DNA of 32,368 nucleotides from an uncultured Lachnospiraceae bacterium (GCA_910585355.1 CAJUDN010000006.1:31473-63840), one strand, 5' to 3'; counted from the first letter of the stretch, positions 1-8,032 are shown. Program-made: numbers and translations. The notes: generated by a model not told the origin, from the sequence alone.

Positions 1-318
1 TTTGACGGCGGCGAAGTTCTCGGTATAGGTTTGAGCCGCAGACTGCAGCGCTGGGTCATCGGGATTCCGGAGCAGGTTGCGGACCTCGCTGCCAAGGGCA
101 AAGGCGGTCATATACTCCTCCGCGGAGAGCACATACTCGTCAATCATAGCGGCTCTGGCCTCTACCGCGTCGGTCATCTGGTTTGCGATATCGCTTTTGA
201 CCATGGAAGCGGCGTTGGTAGATACAAACAGCCACAGCAGGGTCATTCCAACCAGGACAATCGCGCTTGTGATGATTCCGATCCGCACGGCAAGTTTTTT
301 GTTTTCTATGAATCGCAT
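1..318 (-). CDS. Methyl-accepting chemotaxis protein, N-terminal part (runs off the window)
   Basis: Reading the minus strand from the ATG at 318 gives 106 residues with no stop before the window edge. The protein starts MRFIENKKLAVRIGIITSAI: a short basic cytoplasmic tip, then a hydrophobic segment at about residues 12-33 that would be the first membrane helix. An extracytoplasmic, mostly helical stretch follows, with wording typical of clostridial Cache-type receptors (ANQMTDAVEARAAMIDEYV, then SAEEYMTAFALGSEVRNLL). A strong Shine-Dalgarno GGAGGAG lies 6-7 nt before the ATG. The methyl-accepting and signalling domains would be outside the window, so the call rests on the N-terminus alone. 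Such a receptor would sense a small molecule and signal through CheA to the flagella encoded further right. Another Cache-domain signal protein (histidine kinase or cyclase) is possible. Confidence 0.75.
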   Translation of the reverse strand, partial: MRFIENKKLAVRIGIITSAIVLVGMTLLWLFVSTNAASMVKSDIANQMTDAVEARAAMIDEYVLSAEEYMTAFALGSEVRNLLRNPDDPALQSAAQTYTENFAAVK

Positions 319-367
319 CAAGACTCCTCCTTCGATGGAAAGAATTTCGGGCGGGCGCCTTGCCCAT

Positions 368-396
368 ATTATAATATTCTCCGCGCAATATTTCAA
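368..396 (-). promoter_or_regulatory. Sigma-A type promoter of the chemotaxis receptor gene
   Basis: On the minus strand TTGAAA (396-391) is followed after exactly 17 nt by a perfect TATAAT (373-368), about 50 nt upstream of the receptor start codon. It differs from the flagellar SigD promoters elsewhere in this window. Confidence 0.6.
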
Positions 397-629
397 GGTT
401 TTCCCGCTTGCCTGCACGACAAACGCATGAATGATTTTTGTCATCCAATTTCTATTTTCACTATCTTTTTAGAACCCAATATTCCTTCAGACTAGAACAT
501 GTCTGAAAATTCATTCCCGCCATCTGCACGCCCCTTTTCTTTCATTATTCCAGAAAAAGGCGTGTTCACAGTTCGTCTACTCATGCGTTCGTCGCGATTA
601 TATACTTCTACATCCTCTGATTTGTTAAA

Positions 630-860
630 ATGAATTATGCCCAATTTATCCAAAATAGTGGAAAATTAGAAGCTCGTATTCAAGAGCTTGCTGATTTGGT
701 TATGAAAGAAACTTTAAAAAATGAGAAAGTTTACCTAAAGGGAGCTACACAATCTGTCCGTTTATGCGGTATGTCCCCGGTGTCATACCATAAGCCGCCC
801 GAAACGCTTTTCCAAAATACGCACTATCCGAAAAACCGCACTGCAGGCCGATTTCCGTGA
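630..860 (+). pseudogene. Unrecognised AT-rich ORF, possibly a truncated gene remnant
   Basis: A 76-codon frame opens at 630 in the otherwise empty 319-744 stretch. Its first 40 or so residues (start MNYAQFIQNSGKLEARIQEL) look like a plausible amphipathic helical N-terminus and are AT-rich. From about 750 on, the frame is just the antisense of the AraC gene's 3' end and loses protein character. I see no Shine-Dalgarno. It resembles the beginning of a gene cut off when other DNA was joined to it, and a transposase N-terminus is conceivable, but I do not recognise the family. The rest of 319-629 shows no other gene. Confidence 0.2.
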
Positions 861-1632
861 TAGAAAGCCTACTTTCCCGAAGCAGTTTTTTTGATTCATT
901 CAAGCGAAAAGCAATTAAATACTCAATGGGGCTTTGACCGATGTTCTTCTTGAAGCAGCGGGACGCCTCCCGTTCGCTGACCCCCGCCACTTTCGCAATT
1001 TCCGACAGCGTGAGTCTTTCCGTATAATGCCCGTGTATGTACGCAATCATGCTGCGTAGGCGATCCCGCTGCTCTACTCCTGTTTGAGGCCGTGTGTCCG
1101 GATGCTCGCGCAGATCCTCCAGCAAAAGAAGCCAGGTCTCGGAAAGAATGTTTCTCGTCTGAAACTCGGTGTCGGGATTGCCCTGCAATTCTTTGAGTAA
1201 ACGCAGATTTTTCAATATCCGCTCAGATGTAGGATACCCGTGCCGGATAATATGAACCTCAATTTGGCGATTTTTGATGACCGGGTTCAAATACTTGGTT
1301 TCAAATCGGCTTTTAAAGTGCCCGCCAAGAAAAATGGGGTGGAAAATGTGATTGATTTCCAGCGTTCTGCCCCCCGGCGCTGCGTTGCGTTTCATGTCCA
1401 TCACGTTACTGTTGATGAAAAATCCATTCCCCTGGTCGACTGTGTATTCCGCCCCAACAGTGATGATTTTGCTGACTCCTTCCTGGATGTACCCCAGCTC
1501 CAATTCCTCATGCCAGTGCCAGGGAATCACAAAGTCAGTCAGATCTCTATGATGAAGGCAGTAAGGATACTCCACCGTCATCCCTTCAATAATCTCTACC
1601 TGATTCCCGTCTGTTTCAAATAGCCGCATCAT
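745..1632 (-). CDS. AraC-family transcriptional regulator
   Basis: This 295-residue protein has an N-terminal cupin-like sensing domain (about 1-150; it contains PWHWHEELELGYIQEG, the usual His-rich turn of such cupins) and a C-terminal pair of helix-turn-helix motifs (about 190-290). The conserved AraC wording is clear: LTLSEIAKVAGVSEREASRC, FKKNIGQSPIEYLIAFRL, and SITEIGLQCGFSDSAYFGKA followed by FR and GMTPGTYR. Length matches a standard two-domain AraC regulator that binds a small ligand and activates or represses nearby genes. It is transcribed divergently from the alcohol dehydrogenase gene (about 135 bp between the starts), so that gene is the natural candidate target. A TATAAT lies on the minus strand in the shared intergenic region. 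The effector is unknown. Confidence 0.92.
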   Translation of the reverse strand: MMRLFETDGNQVEIIEGMTVEYPYCLHHRDLTDFVIPWHWHEELELGYIQEGVSKIITVGAEYTVDQGNGFFINSNVMDMKRNAAPGGRTLEINHIFHPIFLGGHFKSRFETKYLNPVIKNRQIEVHIIRHGYPTSERILKNLRLLKELQGNPDTEFQTRNILSETWLLLLEDLREHPDTRPQTGVEQRDRLRSMIAYIHGHYTERLTLSEIAKVAGVSEREASRCFKKNIGQSPIEYLIAFRLNESKKLLRESRLSITEIGLQCGFSDSAYFGKAFRAAYGMTPGTYRINGQIV

Positions 1633-1768
1633 TTCGCCTCCCGTCCTGATAGTTAGTAAAATTATACATAAACTGTCTGGATAATTCTATATTCTGGCAA
1701 AAACTTTATTTTAATTTTACTTAAATTTCTTTATTCTATAGATATCAAATGAACTGGAGGAAACCATA

Positions 1769-2962
1769 ATGGCTTATAATTTTGAGTTTTATTCTCCCAC
1801 CAAAGTGTTATTCGGAAAGAATACCGAAAATGAAGTGGGCAAACAGGCGCGTGCTTTTTGCGCCACAAGCGTATTGATCGTATATGGCAGCGGCAGCGCC
1901 AAGCGGTCCGGACTGTTGGGGAAAGTTGAAGCCGCCCTCGATGCCGAGGGAATCGCGTTCCAGGAGTTAGGGGGTATTGTTCCCAATCCCCGTCTGGATA
2001 AGGTCTATGAAGGCATTCGTATAGGAAAGGAGCATGGGGTGGACTTTCTGCTGGCGGTTGGCGGAGGCAGCGCAATCGATACGGCGAAAGCTATTGCTTA
2101 TGGTCTTGCGGAGCCGGACCAGGATGTGTGGGAGTTATTTGAACATACCCGGACGGCGCAAAAGTGTCTTCCTGTGGCCTCTGTATTGACCATTGCCGCT
2201 GCGGGGAGTGAAACGTCAAAGGGCTGTGTGATCACCAACGAGCGAACCAGGGAAAAGCGTTCTTATGATGATAATCTCGCCCGGCCCAAGTTCGCTGTCA
2301 TGAACCCGGAGTATACAAAGACTCTGCCGGACTACCAGACGGAATCCGGTTGTGTAGATATCATGATGCATACAATGGAGCGGTATTTTACTAACGGCGG
2401 CAACATGGAGATTACGGACGCCCTTGCGGAGGGGCTGCTCCGTACCGTTATGGAGAATGCCGTAAAGCTTCACCATGAACCGGGGGATTATGACGCCCGG
2501 GCGGAAATTATGTGGGCCGGAAGCTTGGCTCATAACGACCTGACTGGCTGCGGGAACGGCGGCGGCGACTTTATGTCCCACAAACTGGAGCATGAGTTGG
2601 GCGGTATGTTTGACGTGACACACGGTGCAGGGCTTGCGGCGCTCTGGCCCAGCTGGGCGAGATATGTCTATAAGGAGTGTTTACCCCGCTTTGTCCGCTA
2701 TGCCAGAAATGTGATGGGAATTTCCATCAAGGGCACGGACGAAGAGGTTGCTGCGGCCGGTATCCAGGCGATGGAACATTTTTATCACAGCATTGGAATG
2801 CCTGTGAACCTGGATGAGCTGGGCGTCCATCCCACAGATGAACAGATTGAAGAAATGGTGGATCGGTGTATTGCAGCCAGTGGGAATCGCACCGGATCTG
2901 CGAAAAAATTAAGCCGGGAAGACATGGTTCGCATTTTTACGAATGCCTGCAGGCCCAGATAA
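1769..2962 (+). CDS. Iron-containing alcohol dehydrogenase (butanol dehydrogenase / YqhD type)
   Basis: This 397-residue group III alcohol dehydrogenase reversibly reduces aldehydes to alcohols with NAD(P)H. The N-terminal nucleotide-binding half carries the GGGS loop at 98-101 (AVGGGSAIDTAKAIAYG) and the YGSGSAKRSG turn at 39-48; the latter, with glycine where NAD enzymes often have Asp, resembles the NADPH-preferring YqhD/BdhA branch. The metal ligands of the helical half are all present by alignment to YqhD: D197 and H201 (VDIMMHTMERYF), H271 (MSHKLEHE) and H285 (DVTHGAGLA). The gene has AGGAGG-like spacing (TGGAGGAAACCATA then ATG) and its own terminator at 3011. It is monocistronic and divergent from the AraC gene, suggesting ligand-controlled aldehyde detoxification or fermentation. 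The natural substrate cannot be read from sequence. Confidence 0.93.
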   Translation: MAYNFEFYSPTKVLFGKNTENEVGKQARAFCATSVLIVYGSGSAKRSGLLGKVEAALDAEGIAFQELGGIVPNPRLDKVYEGIRIGKEHGVDFLLAVGGGSAIDTAKAIAYGLAEPDQDVWELFEHTRTAQKCLPVASVLTIAAAGSETSKGCVITNERTREKRSYDDNLARPKFAVMNPEYTKTLPDYQTESGCVDIMMHTMERYFTNGGNMEITDALAEGLLRTVMENAVKLHHEPGDYDARAEIMWAGSLAHNDLTGCGNGGGDFMSHKLEHELGGMFDVTHGAGLAALWPSWARYVYKECLPRFVRYARNVMGISIKGTDEEVAAAGIQAMEHFYHSIGMPVNLDELGVHPTDEQIEEMVDRCIAASGNRTGSAKKLSREDMVRIFTNACRPR

Positions 2963-3010
2963 ACCGTCAGAAATACAGGAATGTCATTAACTTATACTAT
3001 ATGATATACT

Positions 3011-3044
3011 GCCCGGAAGAGCTGCGTTCTTCCGGGCAGCTTTT
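3011..3044 (+). terminator. Intrinsic terminator of the alcohol dehydrogenase gene
   Basis: A perfect 10-bp stem, GCCCGGAAGA (3011-3020) with TCTTCCGGGC (3028-3037), encloses a 7-nt loop and is followed by AGC and TTTTA. It lies about 50 nt after the stop codon. Confidence 0.85.
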
Positions 3045-3091
3045 ATTGGAAATTATGCAATCTCAGATTAAAATGGCGTTTGATTAACTCC

Positions 3092-3140
3092 AAAAAAGTC
3101 CTGACTTTTACTCTGTTTAACTGTCAAACAGGCGAAAAGT
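3092..3140 (-). terminator. Likely terminator of the larB-larC-GNAT operon
   Basis: On the minus strand, about 50 nt past the acetyltransferase stop, ACTTTT and CTGTTT (3140-3126) pair with AAACAG and AAAAGT (3118-3104) around a 7-nt loop, with a small internal loop. A six-T run (3097-3092) follows after a short gap. The AT-rich stem makes it a moderate candidate. Confidence 0.5.
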
Positions 3141-3189
3141 AAAATATTAACTTGATGCGTAAACACTTTCCGAATCATTTGAATTACTT

Positions 3190-3777
3190 TTAATCCGCAT
3201 AGCCCACATAAACAATATGCAGCATGTCCATTCCGTAGTAATGTTTCACGAAGGTTCCCACAGGCTTTAAGCCGTTCCGTTCCGCCACGTTCCTGGAAGC
3301 ATGGTTATTTTCACGTATAATAGAGCTTACTTTGGGCGCTTTGAGGACCTGAAAGGCATATTCCCGACAGGCAGCGGCCGCTTCTGTGGCATATCCTTTT
3401 CCCCACTGAGACCGCTGAAACAGATAGCCAATTTCCAGAATCCGGCCGGAAATATCTATAGATTCCGGAACCGGCTGCCAGGTCAGGCCGCACTGGCCAA
3501 TAACTTCCCCTGTTTCTCTTTTCTCCACAGCCCATAAGCCGAAACCGAACTTACGGCAGCGGTCCATCTGATTTTCCATCCATTTATCTGTTTCCTCATC
3601 TGAAAACGCGTGCTCGTATGCATACATGGTTTCTTTATCCTGAAGAATCGCGCAGATAGCCGGACGGTCCTCCCAGGTCATTTCCCTTAGAAACAACCGC
3701 TTTGTTTCCAGGCCCTGAAACTTTCCCGTCCTCTCCTTTCCATCACCAGCCGCAGCCTTAGCGTCCGTATATTGCAT
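3190..3777 (-). CDS. GNAT-family N-acetyltransferase (RimJ/RimL-like)
   Basis: This 195-residue protein has the RimJ/RimL subgroup pattern: LETKRLFLREMTWEDRPAIC at the front, the acetyl-CoA loop region RSQWGKGYATEAAAACREYA (about 130-150), and the late motif IIRENNHASRNVAERNGLKP (about 160-178). It should transfer an acetyl group from acetyl-CoA to an amine, perhaps a protein N-terminus or small molecule; the acceptor is not evident. The ATG has a good GGAGG ribosome binding site inside the 3' end of larC, and the two reading frames overlap by 20 bp, so translation is probably coupled. A functional link to the nickel-pincer pathway is not established and may be only positional. Confidence 0.88.
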   Translation of the reverse strand: MQYTDAKAAAGDGKERTGKFQGLETKRLFLREMTWEDRPAICAILQDKETMYAYEHAFSDEETDKWMENQMDRCRKFGFGLWAVEKRETGEVIGQCGLTWQPVPESIDISGRILEIGYLFQRSQWGKGYATEAAAACREYAFQVLKAPKVSSIIRENNHASRNVAERNGLKPVGTFVKHYYGMDMLHIVYVGYAD

Positions 3778-5104
3778 TCTTTACCTCCTCCAGAGACATT
3801 CCCTGCCGATGAGCAATTCCGGCCAAATCCTCATATTCCAGCTTGCTTCTTGTGATTCCATAGCCGGAGGAAATCTTCTCCCGCACCGTTCCATAGGGTG
3901 TTTCAATTTCCCTCATTTCCCTGTTCAGAGTAAATCTTCTGCTGACATGCTCGCGGATTCCGAGCGTTGTGGTATGCTTAAACAGGAGGGACGTCATGGT
4001 TTCCTCCTGATCATGTCTGCACATACAGGTTAAAAGAATTCCCGGCCGGTTTTTCTTCATTCCTACCGGGATCGTATAGACCTCCAGAGCGCCCGCTTCA
4101 AAAAGAAGCTCCTGAACATAGCCAAGGGCCTCCGGAGTCATGTCATCCAGATTACAGGACAGTTCCACTACCTCAGAGCCGGCAACAGCCGTTTCCCCCA
4201 GGAATGCACGGACACAGTTGGCACGCTCAAAGTCCTTTTTCCCCATTCCATATCCGATTTTTGATGTGGCCATAACCGGCATTCCGCCAAATTCCTTTAC
4301 AAAATGCTTCAGCAGGGCCGCTCCGGTGGGCGTGCAGAGCTCCCCTCTGACCTGAGTGCTGTATGCAGGAATTCCCCGCAAAATATGGGCCGTGGCCGGA
4401 GCCGGGACAGGAAGAATTCCATGGGCGCAGTGGACATGACCGCTTCCCATATGGACAGGAGACGCAATGATCTGTCCGGCTCCGATTTCATGAAGCAGCA
4501 GGCAGACCCCCGCAATATCCGCCACCGCGTCCATGGTTCCTACCTCGTGGAAATGGATCTGGTCCACAGGCATTCCATGGGCACGGGATTCCGCCTCGGC
4601 AATGAGCCCATACACACTCTCCATATCGCGTTTCACCTGGTCCGGAAGATCCAGATGTGAAATAATGTGAGAAATCCCTTCCATACTGGCATGGTGATGA
4701 TGGTCGTGGTTATGCTCGTGCTCATGACTATGCTCATGATTATGCCCATGTTCATGACTATGCTCATGATTATGTTCGTGCTCATGACTATGCCCATGCT
4801 CATGATCCTGCTCGTGCTCATGGCTATGTTCGTGCTCATGATTATGCCCATGCTCATAATCATGACTACTCTCATGATCGGATGCGTCATGGCTCTCCTC
4901 TTCCTCCCCGAACACTCTTACCTTCATATGGGTTCCGGTAATTCCGCATTTCACAGCCGACTGTGCTTCCACCTGCACGCCGGGAATCCCCATATGATTC
5001 ATTTTCTTCAAAAATCCATCTTTGTCCGGGCAGAGCTCAAAAAGCGCCGCCATCAGCATATCCCCTGCCGCTCCCATGCTACAGTCCAAATAAATTGTCT
5101 TCAT
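3758..5104 (-). CDS. larC: LarC, nickel-insertion enzyme of nickel-pincer cofactor synthesis, with a large His-rich insert
   Basis: This 448-residue protein is LarC (DUF111), which in the lactate racemase pathway cyclometallates nickel into the dithiolated pyridinium mononucleotide in a CTP-dependent reaction. Family landmarks are clear: MKTIYLDCSMGAAGDMLMAA at the start, DQIHFHEVGTMDAVADIAGV (181-200), GELCTPTGAALLKHF, and the C-terminal ELSCNLDDMTPEALGYVQEL. Between about residues 72 and 138 lies a low-complexity His/Glu/Asn/Ser/Asp block with 31 histidines in 67 residues, suited to nickel storage or buffering. In Lactobacillus plantarum the protein is made from larC1 and larC2 by ribosomal frameshifting; here it is one unbroken frame. 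It follows larB by 24 bp and overlaps the downstream acetyltransferase gene. A GGAGGAGAAAG ribosome binding site supports the start. larE and larA are not in the window. Confidence 0.93.
   Translation of the reverse strand: MKTIYLDCSMGAAGDMLMAALFELCPDKDGFLKKMNHMGIPGVQVEAQSAVKCGITGTHMKVRVFGEEEESHDASDHESSHDYEHGHNHEHEHSHEHEQDHEHGHSHEHEHNHEHSHEHGHNHEHSHEHEHNHDHHHHASMEGISHIISHLDLPDQVKRDMESVYGLIAEAESRAHGMPVDQIHFHEVGTMDAVADIAGVCLLLHEIGAGQIIASPVHMGSGHVHCAHGILPVPAPATAHILRGIPAYSTQVRGELCTPTGAALLKHFVKEFGGMPVMATSKIGYGMGKKDFERANCVRAFLGETAVAGSEVVELSCNLDDMTPEALGYVQELLFEAGALEVYTIPVGMKKNRPGILLTCMCRHDQEETMTSLLFKHTTTLGIREHVSRRFTLNREMREIETPYGTVREKISSGYGITRSKLEYEDLAGIAHRQGMSLEEVKNAIYGR
4691..4891 (-). repeat. Degenerate 6/12-nt repeat encoding the His-rich segment of LarC
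   Basis: About 200 bp consist of CAT/CAC alternating with GAG, AAT, AGT, GAC or GGC codons (on plus: repeated TCATGCTCATGATTATG-like words). This yields HEH, HNH and HSH runs. Copy number of such a microsatellite-like array should vary between strains. Confidence 0.85.
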
Positions 5105-5128
5105 CTTTCTCCTCCGTTCTCCCGGGTT

Positions 5129-5914
5129 TTATCCCCGCATATGATTGATCATGCTGGCCAGATAGCCGGCGCCGAACCCGTTGTCAATATTTACCACGCT
5201 GACACCGCTGGCACAAGAATTCAGCATGGAAAGCAGCGCTGAGACGCCATGAAAGGAAGCGCCATACCCCACGCTGGTGGGAACCGCAATCACCGGGCAG
5301 TCTGCCAGCCCTCCGATCACACTGGCCAGGGCTCCCTCCATTCCTGCAATGGCAATGATTACTCTGGCGTTCATGATTTCGTCCATATGGGACACCAGAC
5401 GGTGAAGACCGGCCACCCCCACATCATACAGCCGTACTACCTGATTTCCCAGGGCTTCCGCTGTAAGTGCCGCTTCTTCTGCCACGGGAATATCGCTGGT
5501 TCCGCCCGTGGCGACCACAACCGTTCCAACCCCATCCTTTTTCGGAAACTCCCCGCAGACGCCGATTCGCGCGTCCTTAAAATACTGAAAACTGCCTTCA
5601 TCTGAAAGTTTTTCTTTAAGTCCCTCTTTTACAGCCTTTGCCTTTTCTTCATCCACCCTGGTCATTAAAATCACTTCCTGGCCCCTCTTTTTCATGGCCT
5701 CCACAATTCCGACAATCTGCTCCGGCGTTTTTCCCGCGCCATAAATCACCTCTGCAATTCCTTGGCGCAGCTTTCTATGGGTATCAAGCTTGGCAAATCC
5801 CAAGTCATCGAACCCAACCTCTGTAAACGGCTCCTTTTTAAGCTCCAGCACGGCCTCCTCCACGGAAAGCTTTCCCGAGGCCACCCGGCCAAGCATTTCA
5901 CGAATATCTTCCAT
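5129..5914 (-). CDS. larB: LarB, carboxylase/hydrolase of nickel-pincer cofactor synthesis
   Basis: This 261-residue protein matches LarB, the first enzyme of the pathway, which carboxylates the pyridinium ring of nicotinic acid adenine dinucleotide and hydrolyses its phosphoanhydride. A short helical N-terminal region (MEDIREMLGRVASGKLSVEE) and a linker (VIYGAGKTPEQIVGIVEAM, about 57-75) precede the PurE-like domain (about 120-250). In that domain the phosphate/ring-binding stretches are visible: VATGGTSDIPVAEEAALTAE, RLYDVGVAGLHRLVSHMDEI, IAIAGMEGALASVIGGL, and VPTSVGYGASFHGVSALLSM. It is the first gene of a minus operon with larC and a GNAT gene, with an AGGAGAGG ribosome binding site. The terminator of the preceding gene lies about 50 nt upstream, so a promoter must sit in that short gap or transcription must read through. 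Confidence 0.93.
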   Translation of the reverse strand: MEDIREMLGRVASGKLSVEEAVLELKKEPFTEVGFDDLGFAKLDTHRKLRQGIAEVIYGAGKTPEQIVGIVEAMKKRGQEVILMTRVDEEKAKAVKEGLKEKLSDEGSFQYFKDARIGVCGEFPKKDGVGTVVVATGGTSDIPVAEEAALTAEALGNQVVRLYDVGVAGLHRLVSHMDEIMNARVIIAIAGMEGALASVIGGLADCPVIAVPTSVGYGASFHGVSALLSMLNSCASGVSVVNIDNGFGAGYLASMINHMRG

Positions 5915-5963
5915 AATTTATCCTCTCCTGCTTTTGTTCAAAATTCTACGGACGCTGTAGCGC

Positions 5964-6018
5964 AAAAACGCCATGAAAAGAAACTGCCGTCTGCTGCGGC
6001 AGCAGTTCCCTTCATGGC
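5964..6018 (-). terminator. Intrinsic terminator after the fumarylacetoacetase-family gene
   Basis: Starting 5 nt past the stop at 6024, minus-strand GCCATGAA (6018-6011) and AACTGC (6007-6002) pair with GCAGTT (5987-5982) and TTCATGGC (5977-5970). A TTTTT run (5968-5964) follows one base after the stem. It separates the trpS-FAH unit from larB. Confidence 0.8.
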
Positions 6019-6023
6019 AACCT

Positions 6024-6917
6024 TTACTCAACGACTATGTTCTTCAATGTACCGATTCCCTCAATGACGCATTCCACTACATCTCCTGTTTTCAGAAACC
6101 TGGGCGGTTCAAAGCCCATTCCCACACCTGCAGGTGTTCCGGTGGCGATGATGGTCCCTGCCTTTAAGGTCATTCCCTGGCTTAACTCTGAAATCACCTC
6201 ATCAATTCCATGGATAAACATCTCTGTATTGGAATTCTGGCGAAGCTCTCCATTGACTTTTGACTGAATGTTAAGCTTTGGCGGAAATTCAATGCTGTCA
6301 CTGGTCACAATCCACGGTCCAAAGGGAGTAAACCCATCCAGGCTTTTTCCAAAATACCATTGCCTGTGATCCGTCTGCACATCTCTGGCGCTGACATCAT
6401 TCAGAATGGTATAACCGAAAATGTAGTCCTTCACATTTTCTCTGGGCACATCCTTTGCATCCTTCCTGAGGATCACTGCAAGCTCCACCTCATAATCCAG
6501 CTGGCTCGTGAGCTTTTGATGGGCCGGAATTCCCTCGTCAGGGTCTGTGGTACGGTTTACGCGTTTTGAGAAGTATACCGCCTTTTCCGGCTTCGTAAAC
6601 GCTTCCTTTTTAAATTTTGCTGATTCCTTCGCATGCTCCAGATAATTAATACCCAGACAGATAATATCCTGGTCCGGAACAGGAATCGGAGACAGAACTT
6701 TTATATCCTGTAACGGCGCCGCACCTGGAACCTCATAAGGCGCACGGCCGGAAATATAAGCTAACATCTCTTCCTCCGATGGTCCGATCTCCCTGATTAA
6801 CTCTTTCATGTCCCGGTATTCCATGCCGGCGGCGGAAATGGGATATACCCAGCTTTCCTCCTGGTTCAGCGCACCCACGAGTTTTTTACTGTTCACCTCA
6901 TATGTCAGCAGCTTCAT
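6024..6917 (-). CDS. Fumarylacetoacetate hydrolase (FAH) family protein
   Basis: This 297-residue protein has a short N-terminal region (about 1-75) and a FAH catalytic domain (about 85-297). Family motifs are LGINYLEHAKES, the metal-binding glutamates in QLDYEVELAVIL, and GYTILNDVSARDVQ, then GKSLDGFTPFGPWIV and IATGTPAGVGMGFEPPRFL. Members bind Mg or Ca and cleave or decarboxylate beta-keto acids (acylpyruvate hydrolase, oxaloacetate decarboxylase, 2-hydroxyhepta-diene-dioate isomerase); the actual substrate is not resolvable here. It starts 9 bp after the trpS stop with an AAGGAGGG ribosome binding site, so it is very probably co-transcribed with trpS. The two functions are unrelated as far as known. 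Confidence 0.9.
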   Translation of the reverse strand: MKLLTYEVNSKKLVGALNQEESWVYPISAAGMEYRDMKELIREIGPSEEEMLAYISGRAPYEVPGAAPLQDIKVLSPIPVPDQDIICLGINYLEHAKESAKFKKEAFTKPEKAVYFSKRVNRTTDPDEGIPAHQKLTSQLDYEVELAVILRKDAKDVPRENVKDYIFGYTILNDVSARDVQTDHRQWYFGKSLDGFTPFGPWIVTSDSIEFPPKLNIQSKVNGELRQNSNTEMFIHGIDEVISELSQGMTLKAGTIIATGTPAGVGMGFEPPRFLKTGDVVECVIEGIGTLKNIVVE

Positions 6918-6926
6918 AAGCCCTCC

Positions 6927-7931
6927 TTACCGGATACGCTCCGGAAATCCTACTTTTTTCTGCACCTTTCTCAGCGTTTTGCCGGAGAAATAGGCTGCTT
7001 TTTCTGCATTCTCTTTAATTACTTTATCCAGATAGTCTTTATTTCTGGTAAGATCCGCAAAATGATCCTGAAGAGGCTTTAATACGCTCACAACAGCCTC
7101 GCCCACGGCCATCTTGAACTCTCCATATCCCTTTCCGCCAAAGTCTGTCTCAACCTCCGCCGGCGTCTTTCCGGTGCAGGCGCAGTAAATGTCAATCAGG
7201 TTCCTGATGCCTGGCTGCTCGTCACGGTAGCAGACGCATCCCTCTGAGTCTGTAACCGCCCGTTTACATTTTCTGATGATGGTATCCGGATCGTCCATCA
7301 GGTAAATGCTGCCATTGGGATTTTCGTCGGATTTGGACATCTTCTTAGTCGGATCCTGAAGACTCATGATCTTGGCTCCTGCTTTTCCAATATACGCCTC
7401 CGGGATTGTAAATACATCACCATAAATATTATTAAAACGAATTGCGATATCTCTTGTCAACTCCAAATGCTGCATCTGATCGATTCCCACAGGAACCACA
7501 TCCGCCTGATACAGCAAAATATCAGCCGCCATCAAAACCGGGTACGTGAATAATCCGGCATTGATATTGTCCGCGTGCTTTGCCGCCTTGTCTTTAAACT
7601 GAGTCATACGATTCAGCTCGCCCATATAAGTGAAGCAGTTTAATATCCAGGCCAGCTCCGCATGCCCCGAAACATGGGACTGGTAATAAATACAGTTCTT
7701 TTCCGGATCCAGCCCTGCCGCAATATAGAGAGTGAGAAGCGTTCTCGCACGTCTTCTCAGTTCTGCCGGATCCTGGCGGACCGTAATGGAATGTATATCC
7801 ACCACGCTGAAAAATGTCTGGTAATCATCCGAAATACTAACCCAGTTCTTTAAAGCTCCAAGATAGTTTCCCAGAGTCAGATTTCCGGTGGCCTGCATTC
7901 CGCTGAATAAAGTCTTTTTTCCGTCTAACAT
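6927..7931 (-). CDS. trpS: Tryptophanyl-tRNA synthetase
   Basis: This 334-residue class I aminoacyl-tRNA synthetase charges tRNA-Trp. The HIGH-equivalent is TGNLTLGNYLG (15-25) and the KMSKS loop is KKMSKSDEN (196-204). Other landmarks are FSVVDIHSIT, VSGHAELAWILNCFTYMGEL, YPVLMAADILLYQADVVPVG and DQMQHLELTRDIAIRFN. The frame is open back to 8027, but the ATG at 7931 is chosen because AAGGAG lies 8 nt upstream and the family begins about 10 residues before TGN. The extra 32 codons have no conserved content. A sigma-A promoter at 8033-8061 gives a leader of about 95 nt, too short for a T-box, so tRNA-sensing control is not seen. Confidence 0.97.
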   Translation of the reverse strand: MLDGKKTLFSGMQATGNLTLGNYLGALKNWVSISDDYQTFFSVVDIHSITVRQDPAELRRRARTLLTLYIAAGLDPEKNCIYYQSHVSGHAELAWILNCFTYMGELNRMTQFKDKAAKHADNINAGLFTYPVLMAADILLYQADVVPVGIDQMQHLELTRDIAIRFNNIYGDVFTIPEAYIGKAGAKIMSLQDPTKKMSKSDENPNGSIYLMDDPDTIIRKCKRAVTDSEGCVCYRDEQPGIRNLIDIYCACTGKTPAEVETDFGGKGYGEFKMAVGEAVVSVLKPLQDHFADLTRNKDYLDKVIKENAEKAAYFSGKTLRKVQKKVGFPERIR

Positions 7932-8032
7932 CAATTTATCTCCTTGTTGATTTTCCGTTACACTCAATTTTGCACTGTCAGCGCGAGAAACGCGCAGACT
8001 TTCCTGAACTGTTGTCCGTCGATACATTTTTT

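Noticed and set aside
31..495. Two overlapping plus-strand ORFs at the left edge
   Set aside because: They lie opposite the chemotaxis receptor start and its promoter; the minus-strand frame has a clear receptor N-terminus and a strong ribosome binding site.
4667..5242. Plus-strand 191-codon ORF rich in Met/Leu
   Set aside because: It is the antisense of the His-repeat region of larC; the repeated MLIMPM-like words come from CAT/CAC codons read backwards.
7932..8027. 32-codon N-terminal extension of TrpS
   Set aside because: It has no conserved content, and a proper ribosome binding site precedes the internal ATG at 7931.
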